From NCBI RefSeq assembly GCF_000798815.1, contig NZ_JTLD01000050.1:32401-96400 (forward strand): a stretch of 64,000 bases of DNA, written 5' to 3'. Position numbers and translations under genes: made by a program. Shown piece by piece: positions 43,672 to 53,072 of this stretch; position 1 is the first letter of the stretch, and the number at the start of each line of letters is the position of its first letter. The notes below the pieces were generated by a model that saw only the letters and a program-made list of their open reading frames with translations, ran no database searches and had not been told where the DNA came from. This stretch comes from Alistipes sp. ZOR0009 (GTDB lineage: Bacteria > Bacteroidota > Bacteroidia > Bacteroidales > ZOR0009).

Positions 43672-44244
43672 TTAAACAATTCCCGAGAATCCCATAAATG
43701 CCATTGCTAGGATACTTGCAGTTATCAAAGCAATTGGAATTCCTTTCATCTCCTTGGGTACATTATTCATCTCCATCTCTTCACGCAAACCGGCAAAAAG
43801 CACCAATGCTAATCCAAATCCTATAGCAGAGGCTACTGCGTAAACAATACTTGCAAATAGGTCAAGATTTTTTTGATGGACAAGAATCGCCATCCCTAAA
43901 ACAGCACAGTTTGTTGTTATAAGCGGAAGAAATACACCCAATGCCTGATATAGAGCAGGACTTATTTTTTTAAGTATAATTTCGACCATCTGTACCAACG
44001 CAGCAATTACCAAAATAAATGAAATGGTTTGCATAAAAGTGATGTTCAACGGCATCAGAATATACTTCTGGAGGAGCCAAGTAATAAGCGTAGCAAGAGC
44101 CATTACAAATGTTACGGCACCAGCCATACCTAGCGAGGTTTCGACCTTGTTAGAAACACCTAAGAAGGGGCATATTCCCAAAAATTGAGATAGAACAATA
44201 TTGTTAACAAAAATTGCTGATATAACAAGAATTAGAATTTCCAT
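43672..44244 (-). CDS. rnfA: RNF complex subunit A
   Basis: A 190-residue integral membrane protein with six TM helices, paralogous to RnfE and with opposite topology in the membrane. Typical motifs are LSQFLGICPFLGVSNK near the N-terminus and TTNCAVLGMAI, each bearing one of the cysteines that coordinate an iron-sulfur site at the A/E interface. RNF oxidises reduced ferredoxin with NAD+ and pumps H+ or Na+. It is the last gene of the operon and lies 6 bases after rnfE. Confidence 0.95.
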   Translation of the reverse strand: MEILILVISAIFVNNIVLSQFLGICPFLGVSNKVETSLGMAGAVTFVMALATLITWLLQKYILMPLNITFMQTISFILVIAALVQMVEIILKKISPALYQALGVFLPLITTNCAVLGMAILVHQKNLDLFASIVYAVASAIGFGLALVLFAGLREEMEMNNVPKEMKGIPIALITASILAMAFMGFSGIV

Positions 44245-44250
44245 ACTCCT

Positions 44251-44832
44251 TTATTTTTTGTTGATGCGGTTGAACAATACCATCAAATAGCCTAGCACCA
44301 GAAATGCTCCGGGTGCTAAAACAAAAACAAGCATTCCATCTGTCTGTACAAGCTTATGGCCAAATACAGACCAACTTCCAAGCAGCTCTCTTACTGCACC
44401 TAGTATTGTTAAGGATAGCGTAAATCCCATCCCCATTCCTACTCCATCAAACATTGAATCCAAAACACCATTCTTTGACGCAAATGCTTCTGCGCGACCT
44501 AGCACGATACAGTTCACCACAATTAAAGGAATAAAGATACCTAAAGTGGCATACAACGCTGGGACATAGGCCTGCATCAGCAAATCTACCATGGTTACAA
44601 AGGTGGCAATTACCACAATATATGCAGGAATTCGGACCTTAGCCGGAATTAGCCCTGCAATCAATGAAATTGCCGCATTGGACAGAGCAAGTACAAATAA
44701 GGTTGCAGCTCCCATTCCAAGTCCATTTAACGCAGATGTAGTTGTAGCCAAGGTTGGGCACATTCCCAAAAGAAGTACAAATGTTGGATTTTCTCTTAGG
44801 ATACCTCTTGTTAGATTAGATATGCTACTCAT
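44251..44832 (-). CDS. rnfE: RNF complex subunit E
   Basis: A 193-residue membrane subunit with six TMs, paralogous to RnfA. LLGMCPTLATTTSALNGLGM and LIVVNCIVLGRAEAFA carry the matching cysteines. It starts inside the end of rnfG (8-base overlap) and has AGGAGG 5 bases upstream, consistent with coupled translation. Confidence 0.95.
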   Translation of the reverse strand: MSSISNLTRGILRENPTFVLLLGMCPTLATTTSALNGLGMGAATLFVLALSNAAISLIAGLIPAKVRIPAYIVVIATFVTMVDLLMQAYVPALYATLGIFIPLIVVNCIVLGRAEAFASKNGVLDSMFDGVGMGMGFTLSLTILGAVRELLGSWSVFGHKLVQTDGMLVFVLAPGAFLVLGYLMVLFNRINKK

Positions 44833-45403
44833 GCTTTCCTCCTTTCATATAGGCATTATATGCGCGATTTACGGCATCAGTAAATGCTCTAGAGGTTATC
44901 GTCGAGGCCGTAATTGCATCAACATCCCCTCCATCCTTTTTTACCATCATTTTAAATGTTGCCGGATTCTTACCTTCAAACTGAACGCTAAAGTTTGATT
45001 TGCTTTTTTCCATCTTATCGCCTAAGCCGGGAGTTTCTTTGTGGCTTAAAACTTCTATACTACTAATTGAACCATCTGTTAAAAGACCAACCATCAGCGT
45101 AAAATGCCCCGAAAATCCTTTATTGGTAAATGTTTCAATAGCAGTTCCTACTAGTTTTCCTCCTTTTCTGGCTGGATACAGACGTAACGTATCGCCATCG
45201 ACTGCTATTTTGTAGACTTCATCTCCTGGATTATTGTCAAATGGAGGAACAACTTTTTGAATAGCGTTATTTATTTTTTTTGATTTTGCGGCTTCAATAG
45301 GTTTTAGTGTGATAAGATATACACCTCCTAGCGCAGCAGACGCAAAAAATGAGATAACAAGCAGCGTTATCACCATATTTTTGAAAGATGATTCTTTAGC
45401 CAT
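44825..45403 (-). CDS. rnfG: RNF complex subunit G (covalent FMN)
   Basis: A 192-residue subunit with one N-terminal TM (about 12-30) and a periplasmic FMN-binding domain. The flavin attachment motif reads DAITASTITSRAF; its threonine is the expected phosphoester link to FMN, and the residues before it (TAS rather than SGA) deviate mildly. It passes electrons within RNF. It overlaps both rnfD and rnfE and has a GGAGG ribosome-binding site. Confidence 0.93.
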   Translation of the reverse strand: MAKESSFKNMVITLLVISFFASAALGGVYLITLKPIEAAKSKKINNAIQKVVPPFDNNPGDEVYKIAVDGDTLRLYPARKGGKLVGTAIETFTNKGFSGHFTLMVGLLTDGSISSIEVLSHKETPGLGDKMEKSKSNFSVQFEGKNPATFKMMVKKDGGDVDAITASTITSRAFTDAVNRAYNAYMKGGKHE

Positions 45404-46397
45404 GCTTCACAACCTCCCCAAATTTATTAGGTTTCACATACTTGTTGATTAGAGGGGTAACGGCATTCATCAGTAGTATTGCAAATGAGACTCCTTCTGG
45501 ATATGCCCCCCAAACACGAATTATGACAGTAAGCAATGCTATGCCAACTGCATAGTAAATCATTCCCCTTAAAGTCATAGGAGAGGTTACATAGTCTGTT
45601 GCCATAAAAATCGCTCCAAGAAGAACGCCGCCTGTTAGGATGTGAAATAATGGATCCATGTATTTTTGTGGATTTACTCCCCAGAGAATTCCTGTAAATA
45701 GGATCATTGTAGCCACAATCGTAACAGGAATATGCCATGTAATAACCTTCCTTATTAGCAAGTAGGCAAATCCTAGAAGTAATGCTAAAGCCGAAATCTC
45801 ACCTAATGAACCTCCCATGTTTCCTAGAAAAAGATCCATATACGATGGAATTGAGCTGTAAATTTCTGAAATCGGTTTTCCAGCCTTCAGGGCCTCCTTT
45901 ACAACGCCTAGCGGTGTTGCACCTGTGACTGCATCAAGATACTCGGTTCGAGCTAAACTTGGTAGTGGCCAAGATGTCATTTGTACAGGAAAGGAAATCA
46001 GCAAAAAAACACGTCCTACTAATGCTGGATTAAACATGTTCGCCCCTAACCCACCAAAACTCATTTTGGCGACTCCAATGGCAATTAGCGATCCGAGCAC
46101 GACTATCAAAGGAGATATGTTTGTTGGTACATTGAATGCCAACAACATACCAGTAACAACGGCTGATAAGTTCAGTATTGTTACCGGACCTTTAATCAGA
46201 TATTTCTGAATCAGGAACTCGAAAGTAACGCAGGAAACAACTGCTATTAAGGTTGTTAAAACAGCTCCTAGTCCAAAAAAATATATTGATACAGCCCAAG
46301 CCGGTAACATTGCTATGATAACATCCAACATAATTCGTTGCGTTGAATATTCACCATGGATATGGGGCGAGGGCGCTACTATAAATTGTTTTTCCAT
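45396..46397 (-). CDS. rnfD: RNF complex subunit D (covalent FMN)
   Basis: A 333-residue polytopic membrane subunit with about ten TMs. The FMN attachment motif is in DAVTGATPLG at about residue 155, with the threonine as link site. FGGLGANMFNPALVGRVF and GAIFMATDYVTSPMT are family motifs. It forms the membrane flavin path between RnfG and the ion-pumping subunits. The stop overlaps the rnfG start by 8 bases. Confidence 0.95.
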   Translation of the reverse strand: MEKQFIVAPSPHIHGEYSTQRIMLDVIIAMLPAWAVSIYFFGLGAVLTTLIAVVSCVTFEFLIQKYLIKGPVTILNLSAVVTGMLLAFNVPTNISPLIVVLGSLIAIGVAKMSFGGLGANMFNPALVGRVFLLISFPVQMTSWPLPSLARTEYLDAVTGATPLGVVKEALKAGKPISEIYSSIPSYMDLFLGNMGGSLGEISALALLLGFAYLLIRKVITWHIPVTIVATMILFTGILWGVNPQKYMDPLFHILTGGVLLGAIFMATDYVTSPMTLRGMIYYAVGIALLTVIIRVWGAYPEGVSFAILLMNAVTPLINKYVKPNKFGEVVKHG

Positions 46398-46416
46398 TTT
46401 TTATCGATGTTCGGTT

Positions 46417-47748
46417 CTACTTTTTTCTGGAACGCATAATTTGCATTACGTTTCCTTTTCCATTACGAATAAAGTCTAGTAATGGAATTCCTGCTGGACA
46501 TGTATAAGAGCAAGAACCACACTCAATGCAATCGGTTATTCGATTTGCTTCAAGTTCTGGATACATCTTACGCATGCTCATTTTATTTAAGAGGAATGGC
46601 TGCAAGCCCATTGGACAGACGCTAACGCATTTAGCACAGCGAATACATTCTGATTTTACAGGGCGTAACGCTAAATCATCAGCCATAATCAAAATGCCGC
46701 TAGTTCCCTTAGTTACTGGAGAGGAAGCTGTAGATAACGCTTTTCCCATCATTGGACCTCCGCTGACAACCTTTACCTTGCATTCTGGTAATCCGCCGAC
46801 CTTTTCTATAAGTTGACTAATAGGAGTTCCTATGCGTACACGAAAGTTTGAAGGATCAATATGAGTCAACCCTGTAACTGTAACTACACGCTCGATTAAT
46901 GGCTTGCTTTTTTGAACTGCTTCATAAGCAGCCAATGCTGTACCTACGTTTTGTACAACCGCCCCTACGTCTATAGGGAGACCTCCGGAAGGTACTTCTC
47001 TGTTAATGGTGGCTTTTATAAGCTGTTTCTCACCACCTTGAGGATACTTTACTTTTAATGGCTGAATAGATATTTCTGAATACCTTTTTGCTAACGACGA
47101 TAGATGAGCTATAGCTTCCTTTTTATTATTTTCAATGCCAATAATTGCTTTAGAAACATTCAAGGATTTCATTAAAACTCGTATACCAACAAGTAACTCC
47201 TCTCCTCTTTCTAGCATTACTCGATCATCAGCAGTAAGGAATGGCTCACATTCGACACCATTGATAATTAATACGTCTGCTTTTTTTCCTGTAGGTACCG
47301 CTAGTTTTATATTTGTAGGAAATGTGGCTCCTCCCATTCCTACAACTCCCATTTCAGCGATTCGGGAAATAATTTCGGATGCCGATAATCGAATTTCTTC
47401 CTGTAGTGCATTCGAGCAATCAATCGAATCTAACCATTCGTCGCCTTCGACTTTTATAGCGATAGAGGGACGAGCATAACCGCTGGTATCAACAATACTT
47501 TCAATACCTTGCACTGTTCCTGATACTGACGCATGAATATTAGCCGATACAAATCCACTTGCAGCAGCAATAAGTTGGCCTACTTTTACAAAATCACCTT
47601 TAACAACAATAGGCGTTGCAGGTGCTCCAATATGTTGTGCTAATGGAATATATGCAATTTCAGGTAATGCGAGCGTTTCTACCTTTTTATTGGCAGATAA
47701 CTTATTTTCAGGAGGATGGATACCTCCTAGTTTGAATGTTCGTAACAC
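46417..47748 (-). CDS. rnfC: RNF complex subunit C (ferredoxin/NADH-side, Fe-S flavoprotein)
   Basis: A 443-residue soluble subunit with NuoF-like NADH and FMN-binding parts (GMGGATFPTNIKLAVP, INGVECEPFLTADDR) and a C-terminal two-[4Fe-4S] ferredoxin domain, CIRCAKCVSVCP and CIECGSCSYTCP at about 370-425. The N-terminus starts LRTFKLGGIHPPE. The GTG at 47746-47748 is chosen because GGAGG lies 5 bases before it; a TTG four codons earlier overlaps that site. It is the NAD+-reducing subunit of RNF. Confidence 0.94.
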   Translation of the reverse strand: MLRTFKLGGIHPPENKLSANKKVETLALPEIAYIPLAQHIGAPATPIVVKGDFVKVGQLIAAASGFVSANIHASVSGTVQGIESIVDTSGYARPSIAIKVEGDEWLDSIDCSNALQEEIRLSASEIISRIAEMGVVGMGGATFPTNIKLAVPTGKKADVLIINGVECEPFLTADDRVMLERGEELLVGIRVLMKSLNVSKAIIGIENNKKEAIAHLSSLAKRYSEISIQPLKVKYPQGGEKQLIKATINREVPSGGLPIDVGAVVQNVGTALAAYEAVQKSKPLIERVVTVTGLTHIDPSNFRVRIGTPISQLIEKVGGLPECKVKVVSGGPMMGKALSTASSPVTKGTSGILIMADDLALRPVKSECIRCAKCVSVCPMGLQPFLLNKMSMRKMYPELEANRITDCIECGSCSYTCPAGIPLLDFIRNGKGNVMQIMRSRKK

Positions 47749-47779
47749 GTTTACCTCCAATTATTTTAGATGAATAAAC

Positions 47780-48640
47780 TTAAAGTTCGGCTACAGATGC
47801 AGCGTTTTCGGACTTTGGTTTAGCGGGAAAATTTACCTCCCATATTGCAGAAGTAGGACAAGCCTCTACGCATTTTCTGCACAATTTACACTTCTCAAAA
47901 TTGATGTAAGCAAGGTTGTTTTCAAGTGTAATTGCCTCGAAAGGGCACGTTTTTACGCATTTTCCGCATCCAATACATGCAGATCCACAAGCTTTTCGTG
48001 CTATAGCTCCTTTGTCCTTATTGATGCAGGAAACGAAGACACGCCGGCTCTTTGGACCCTTTTTACGAAGTTCAATAATAACCTTCGGACATGCTTTTAC
48101 ACAAGCGCCACAGGCCGTACATTTTTCTTCGTTAACAAAAGGAAGTCCAGTTGTTGGCTCAATTTTGATAGCATCGAAGTTGCATACATTTACACAATCT
48201 CCAAATCCAAGACATCCAAATTGGCAGCCAGTTTCTCCAGAATAGGTTGCAGATGCAATGGCACAAGATGGAGCACCATCATACATGTTGATCGTCTTAC
48301 GATGAGCAAATGTTCCGTTGCATCTAATTACAGCAACCATTGGATCTTTGGCTGCAGCTTCACGTCCTAACGATTTTGCGATAGTCAACATGGTCTCATT
48401 TCCGCCAACAGGGCAAAAAAGGTTATCCATTGTCTCCGCTTTGACAATTGCATCTGCCAATCCTCTACAGCCAGGATACCCACAGCCACCGCAGTTTGCT
48501 CCAGGCAAAAGAGCCTCTACATCATCAATGCGAGGGTCTTCGTACACCTTAAACTTTTCGGCAACAAAGTAGAGAATAACTGCCAATACAATGCCCAAAA
48601 GGCTAAGCGTGATTACAGTTAAAAGAATTGTTGTGTTCAT
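47780..48640 (-). CDS. rnfB: RNF complex subunit B (Fe-S ferredoxin-like)
   Basis: A 286-residue subunit with one N-terminal TM, an Fe-S cluster domain (GANCGGCGYPGCRGLADA plus CPVGG) and several [4Fe-4S] motifs at CTACGACVKACP, CIGCGKCVKTCP and CKLCRKCVEACP. It receives electrons from reduced ferredoxin. It lies after the RseC-like gene with 17 bases between. The cysteine count is normal to high for the family. Confidence 0.95.
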   Translation of the reverse strand: MNTTILLTVITLSLLGIVLAVILYFVAEKFKVYEDPRIDDVEALLPGANCGGCGYPGCRGLADAIVKAETMDNLFCPVGGNETMLTIAKSLGREAAAKDPMVAVIRCNGTFAHRKTINMYDGAPSCAIASATYSGETGCQFGCLGFGDCVNVCNFDAIKIEPTTGLPFVNEEKCTACGACVKACPKVIIELRKKGPKSRRVFVSCINKDKGAIARKACGSACIGCGKCVKTCPFEAITLENNLAYINFEKCKLCRKCVEACPTSAIWEVNFPAKPKSENAASVAEL

Positions 48641-48657
48641 TATAGGGCTTATTTAGG

Positions 48658-49080
48658 CTAATACGTTTCAATTTTCATGATAAATTTTCGCTCCAACTTT
48701 TTTCGAAATAGGTAGAGAAGCAAATAGTATGAAGCGATTGTTGCTAATGTGAGCAATGCTGATATACCCTCTGATTTTAAAAATGTTGAGTATCCCCAAA
48801 GACCTACTATTAAAATTAAGACAGGTATCAAGTAAGCAAAAAATACCGATTTTAATCCAGTCGAGACTTCCAGCACTAGATTAACAGTATCACCTTTGCT
48901 AACTAGTTGACCTTCATTGGGTATGTGTATTTGTTTTTGCGTCTGTTCAGACATGGAGCAAGCACCTTTTGCATGGCATGATCCGCATGCCGAAGTGCTT
49001 ACAATACTTACGCATATTGTCTCTGCAGAAACAAATTCAACGACACCTACATGCTCTATTTTCGCACTTTGATGTGACAT
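48658..49080 (-). CDS. RseC/SoxR-reducing-system family membrane protein
   Basis: A 140-residue protein of the RseC family. The N-terminal part holds four cysteines (VSIVSTSACGSCHAKGACS) and the C-terminal part two TM helices (about 75-120). In E. coli relatives, RseC works alongside the RNF-like Rsx complex that reduces SoxR. Here it heads the RNF operon, so it may help assemble or regulate it. Only 136 bases separate it from the upstream DUF3108 gene. Confidence 0.88.
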   Translation of the reverse strand: MSHQSAKIEHVGVVEFVSAETICVSIVSTSACGSCHAKGACSMSEQTQKQIHIPNEGQLVSKGDTVNLVLEVSTGLKSVFFAYLIPVLILIVGLWGYSTFLKSEGISALLTLATIASYYLLLYLFRKKLERKFIMKIETY

Positions 49081-49216
49081 TTCAGGAACTATAATTAAGG
49101 GCTTTTTTTATAAAGTTCCGAATTTAAAGCAAAAGGGAGGTTACTTGTCTATCTGCAATAGTTAAAAGCCGTAAAAAACAGTCTATTAATAATTAATCTA
49201 AATTATCAGGATGGGT

Positions 49217-50050
49217 TTATTTACTTATTTTGGACGTTAGGGGATACTTTAGGTTGCTCATTTCCGTTATTCTAGCCTTGATAGTTCCAACCTTAATTGG
49301 TGACTCCATGTAGATTGGCAACCTATTTTGGTCGTCGGTTAACCAAATAAACATATTTTCTTTTCCTGTAAATGCCCTGCTCTTTACCATTTTAGCAGAA
49401 AGTTTTATACAACGAAATTCACCAACTCCTTTTACCTTAATGGTTTCCTTCTTGTCGTATTTTATGCTAATATCATGAGCCTTGCTATCGAAAACGATTT
49501 GAACAGGAACTGACTGTCCGGGCGAGAGCCTACTAAAATCAATATTTCGAATATTATAGATTAAAGAAATAGCATCACTAGCGCAGGGCGATACAGAGAT
49601 AGTATCAAAATAGGCAGGATCCTTTTTTTTCTGAATTCGTGCTACTATTTGGTTTTTATCCCAATTGTAGGTGTAAAAATTTTTAAGAAGATAACCATCT
49701 TCATTTATGTCTCGATTAAAAAATAAAGGACGCAAAGTGGCCGGATCGAGCCATGTTTCGTAAATATCTCGTACTTGATAAAACCAGTCGTAAAAAGATC
49801 TTGATTTTCCAAAGCCACTTACTCTAATAGCATCTTTCCCATTTTTTACTTCTCGCGTTGTTTTTAACCACACATCAACCACGTCAGTCCATACGAAAAA
49901 CCAGTTGTAGCTAACTACAATTTTTAATTCCTCTCCAACTTTAAATACTCTCGTGGATTCTCCTGTATTTATACCGCAGTTAGATGATTGTCCCTTCGCT
50001 GCACTAACGCAGAGCGATAGCATGACTATTAATACTGACACAAATTTCAT
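49217..50050 (-). CDS. DUF3108 family exported protein
   Basis: A 277-residue exported protein of the DUF3108 family. A signal peptide (MKFVSVLIVMLSLCVSAAKG) is followed by one all-beta domain; visible signature pieces are RVFKVGEELKIVVSYNWFFV, ETWLDPATLRPLFFNRDI and WLTDDQNRLPIYMESPIKVG. The function is not known; relatives are proposed to be periplasmic. The start at ATG 50048-50050 gives a clean signal peptide. An ATG ten codons earlier overlaps the recG stop by one base (TAATG) and remains possible through coupling. Confidence 0.8.
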   Translation of the reverse strand: MKFVSVLIVMLSLCVSAAKGQSSNCGINTGESTRVFKVGEELKIVVSYNWFFVWTDVVDVWLKTTREVKNGKDAIRVSGFGKSRSFYDWFYQVRDIYETWLDPATLRPLFFNRDINEDGYLLKNFYTYNWDKNQIVARIQKKKDPAYFDTISVSPCASDAISLIYNIRNIDFSRLSPGQSVPVQIVFDSKAHDISIKYDKKETIKVKGVGEFRCIKLSAKMVKSRAFTGKENMFIWLTDDQNRLPIYMESPIKVGTIKARITEMSNLKYPLTSKISK

Positions 50051-50079
50051 TCCTGTAACCTTACAATTCGACTTCAACA

Positions 50080-52191
50080 TTAGCTAATCTCTTTCAGATT
50101 TACTTTATTTTCTGGGGATAATCTTTGCAACTGTTCTTTTATTACTACATTTTGAGGATTATCTAGTGTAGGATCCTCTTTAAGAACCTCTTCTGCAACT
50201 GTTCTTGCATACTGGAGGATTTTTCCATCCTTAGCCAAGTTAGCAATTTTTAGATCGAAAGCAATGCCACTTTGTTGTGTTCCTTCCAAATCACCAGGCC
50301 CTCTCAGCTTTAAGTCGACTTCGGCTATTTCAAAGCCATCGCTAGTGTCTACCATAGTTTCTAAGCGTTTTTTTGATTCTTTGGAAAGCTTATGGCCAGA
50401 CATCAGTATGCAAAATGACTGTTCCGCTCCACGCCCAACACGTCCTCTTAGCTGATGCAGCTGCGAGAGCCCAAAGCGCTCTGCACTCTCAATAACCATA
50501 ACCGAAGCATTCGGCACGTTAACTCCAACCTCAATGACGGTTGTTGCAACCATTATGTTTGCCTTTCCACTGGCAAATTGAGCCATTGCAAGATCTTTAT
50601 CTTCTGCTTTCATTTTTCCATGTAGTACTACGGTCACGTAATCTGGAAATGGAAACGCCCTTGTTATGCTTTCATAGCCATCTTCTAAATCTTTATAGTC
50701 CATTTTTTCAGATTCCTTTATCAGCGGATATACCACGTAAATCTGACGGCCCTTGGCAATCTCCTCTTTCATAAATCCAAAGAGTCTTCTTCTATGGCTA
50801 TCTGTAAAATGAATAGTTGTAATTGGTTTGCGCCCAGGTGGAAGCTCATCAATGACAGAAACATCTAAATCTCCGTACATCGTCATTGCCAATGTTCTAG
50901 GAATTGGGGTTGCTGACATTACAATAATATGCGGTGGCTGATGATTCTTAGTCCATAACTTCGCCCTTTGCATAACGCCAAATCGGTGCTGCTCATCGAT
51001 TATAACTAAGCCTAAATTACGAAATTGAACAACATCTTCGATCAGTGCATGAGTTCCTATAAGGAGGTTTATTTTCCCGGCTACGAGCTGTTCATGCAGG
51101 TGTTTTCGCTCGCGTTTTTTCGTAGATCCTGTCAATAATGCTACTTCTACAGGCATATCTTTGAGCATTGAGCGAATGGACTCATAGTGCTGAGTTGCTA
51201 GAATTTCTGTTGGAGCCATCAAGCTAACCTGGTAGCCATTATCACTGGCTATCAAAGACATCATTAAGGCTACAAGCGTTTTGCCACTTCCTACATCCCC
51301 CTGCAAAAGGCGATTCATTTGCCTTCCACTCCCCATATCAGCACGCATTTCCTTTATGACTCTTTTTTGAGCATTAGTTAGAGGAAATGGAAGGTAATCG
51401 TGATAAAAAGTATTGAATTTATCACCAACAATCTTACATAACAGCCCCTTAAAACCTCTTTCTCTTAGAACTTTTTGTTTAAGCAGATTTATTTGAATAT
51501 AGAATAGCTCCTCAAATTTTAATCGTTGTATGGCTGATTGAAGTAAATGCGAACTTTGAGGGAAATGTACATTGATAAGGGCATCCCGTAAAGGGAGCAA
51601 CTTGAGCTTTTTAACCAAGTAATCAGGAAGCGATTCTCCTATTTGGTTTGCTACCGTTTGTAGCAAAGTGGCAACAATTCTAGAAAACGCTTTAGTTGAC
51701 AAAAAACTATCTTTTAGAGTTTCTGTGCTACAATAAACGCCATGTATTGCCGTATTTATTATTCCTACCTCTACTTTAGGAACTTCAATTTCAGGATGAG
51801 CAATATTTAATTTTCCATTAAAAGTAGAAGGTTTGCCGAATAGTACGTAATCGGTACCTGCCTTGTACTTGTCTTTAATCCACTTTATTCCTTGAAACCA
51901 AATAACCTCAATTGAAGATCGTCCATCGCTAAAGTATCCAACTAGCCGTTTCGACCGTCCATCTCCAACTTGATCAAACCGTGTGAATTTTCCCCTGATC
52001 TGAACGTAAGGCATATCGGCATGCAACTCCGAAATCAAGTAAAACTTAGACCTATCAACATACCTAAAGGGGAATGTGTAAAGAAGATCTTCAAATGTTT
52101 TTATACTCAACTCTTTTTCCAAAAGTTGAGCTCTTTTGGGACCAACTCCTGGTATAAACTTTATCTCACTGTTCAAAATGCTCGAACGCAT
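50080..52191 (-). CDS. recG: ATP-dependent DNA helicase RecG
   Basis: A 703-residue RecG helicase that remodels stalled forks and Holliday junctions. An N-terminal wedge/OB domain (about 60-160) precedes the helicase core: Walker A GDVGSGKT at 298-305, DEQH at about 396-399, SATPIPRTLAMTMYGDLDVS, and ATTVIEVGVNVPNASVMVIE with QLRGRVGRG. The length is normal. The divergent -7 box lies 23 bases upstream. The DUF3108 gene follows immediately. Confidence 0.97.
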   Translation of the reverse strand: MRSSILNSEIKFIPGVGPKRAQLLEKELSIKTFEDLLYTFPFRYVDRSKFYLISELHADMPYVQIRGKFTRFDQVGDGRSKRLVGYFSDGRSSIEVIWFQGIKWIKDKYKAGTDYVLFGKPSTFNGKLNIAHPEIEVPKVEVGIINTAIHGVYCSTETLKDSFLSTKAFSRIVATLLQTVANQIGESLPDYLVKKLKLLPLRDALINVHFPQSSHLLQSAIQRLKFEELFYIQINLLKQKVLRERGFKGLLCKIVGDKFNTFYHDYLPFPLTNAQKRVIKEMRADMGSGRQMNRLLQGDVGSGKTLVALMMSLIASDNGYQVSLMAPTEILATQHYESIRSMLKDMPVEVALLTGSTKKRERKHLHEQLVAGKINLLIGTHALIEDVVQFRNLGLVIIDEQHRFGVMQRAKLWTKNHQPPHIIVMSATPIPRTLAMTMYGDLDVSVIDELPPGRKPITTIHFTDSHRRRLFGFMKEEIAKGRQIYVVYPLIKESEKMDYKDLEDGYESITRAFPFPDYVTVVLHGKMKAEDKDLAMAQFASGKANIMVATTVIEVGVNVPNASVMVIESAERFGLSQLHQLRGRVGRGAEQSFCILMSGHKLSKESKKRLETMVDTSDGFEIAEVDLKLRGPGDLEGTQQSGIAFDLKIANLAKDGKILQYARTVAEEVLKEDPTLDNPQNVVIKEQLQRLSPENKVNLKEIS

Positions 52192-52213
52192 TGCCTTTTA
52201 TTAATTTTACAAT

Positions 52214-52221
52214 CAAAAATA
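52214..52221 (-). promoter_or_regulatory. recG -7 box
   Basis: Minus-strand TATTTTTG matches TAnnTTTG and lies 23 bases before the recG ATG, back-to-back with the methyltransferase box. Confidence 0.5.
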
Positions 52222-52236
52222 CTCTAAATTATGTTT

Positions 52237-52244
52237 TAAATTTG
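52237..52244 (+). promoter_or_regulatory. methyltransferase gene -7 box
   Basis: TAAATTTG matches TAnnTTTG and ends 15 bases before the ATG at 52260. It would leave an in-frame ATG at 52191 upstream of transcription start, supporting the later start codon. Confidence 0.55.
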
Positions 52245-52259
52245 CAGTCAATTAGCAAA

Positions 52260-53033
52260 ATGATGAAGAAAGTCTTTCAGGTAGCAGAATTTATCAAGTA
52301 TTTAATAGGGGCTAAGCATTGGAGAGGGCACGGAGTACATTCGCCTTTCATGTATGATTTTGTCAGAAACACCCTAATGAAGGCGCATAAGCAGCCTAAC
52401 TCGCGATTATATGAACGTGCTTTTAATAAAATAGCCCCTAAATATATTGAACAAAGTACATTTGGAGCCAAATGTAAGTCGGGTTGTATAACAAGCAATA
52501 CGCAGTTTCGTAAGATTAGTATTACTCCAAAATATGGTAAACTGCTAAACAATATTGTAAAAAACTATCAACCACGACACATCCTCGAACTGGGTTCTGG
52601 TCTTGGTGTTTCTAGTTTCTATCTCGCATATCAAAATTTGAAAACCCAAATTGTCTCTGTAGAGGGCATGTCTAGCTATGCGTCCATATCAAGTAAATGC
52701 ATGGAAGCACTGGATATCAAAAATGTTTCAATTAAAACTTGTAGCTTTGAGGATTATCTAAATTGTTTAGACAAGGAGTTGTTCGACCTTGTTTTTATCG
52801 ATGGTTCGCATAGCTACAGCTCAACCATTAGCTATGTCGATGGCATTATGAGGCATACCTCCTCAAACGCATTTATAATAATTGACGATATCAGATGGTC
52901 GGCTGAAATGCAATTAGCATGGAATAAGATAAAAGAACACTCAAAGGTAAGAGTATCTGTCGATTTGGGGAGAATGGGCATGCTTTTTTTAAATCCTGAA
53001 CTACAAAAGGAAGAGTATGTGATAAGATATTGA
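52260..53033 (+). CDS. class I SAM-dependent methyltransferase
   Basis: A 257-residue putative methyltransferase. Motif I is ILELGSGLGVSSFYLA at about 107-122, followed by VSVEGMSSYASISS and DLVFIDGSHSYS; the DG/H arrangement recalls the O-methyltransferase-like (Methyltransf_24) group. The N-terminus has the Bacteroidetes-typical HWRGHGVHSPFMYDFV. The substrate is unknown. The start at ATG 52260 follows its -7 box. Confidence 0.82.
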   Translation: MMKKVFQVAEFIKYLIGAKHWRGHGVHSPFMYDFVRNTLMKAHKQPNSRLYERAFNKIAPKYIEQSTFGAKCKSGCITSNTQFRKISITPKYGKLLNNIVKNYQPRHILELGSGLGVSSFYLAYQNLKTQIVSVEGMSSYASISSKCMEALDIKNVSIKTCSFEDYLNCLDKELFDLVFIDGSHSYSSTISYVDGIMRHTSSNAFIIIDDIRWSAEMQLAWNKIKEHSKVRVSVDLGRMGMLFLNPELQKEEYVIRY

Positions 53034-53072
53034 TTTTTTTCTTAATTTCAAGAAAATTATTTGGCATCGCTT

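Noticed and set aside
44825..45403. Loss of the FMN attachment site in RnfG because the motif is TAST rather than SGAT
   Set aside because: The acceptor threonine is retained, and I believe similar variants occur in other Bacteroidetes RnfG proteins, so loss of function is not supported.
49085..49119. GGAACT...AGTTCC imperfect inverted repeat upstream of the RseC-like gene
   Set aside because: Arms match over only six bases with a long, partly mismatched middle, and no T run follows on the relevant strand. It could be chance.
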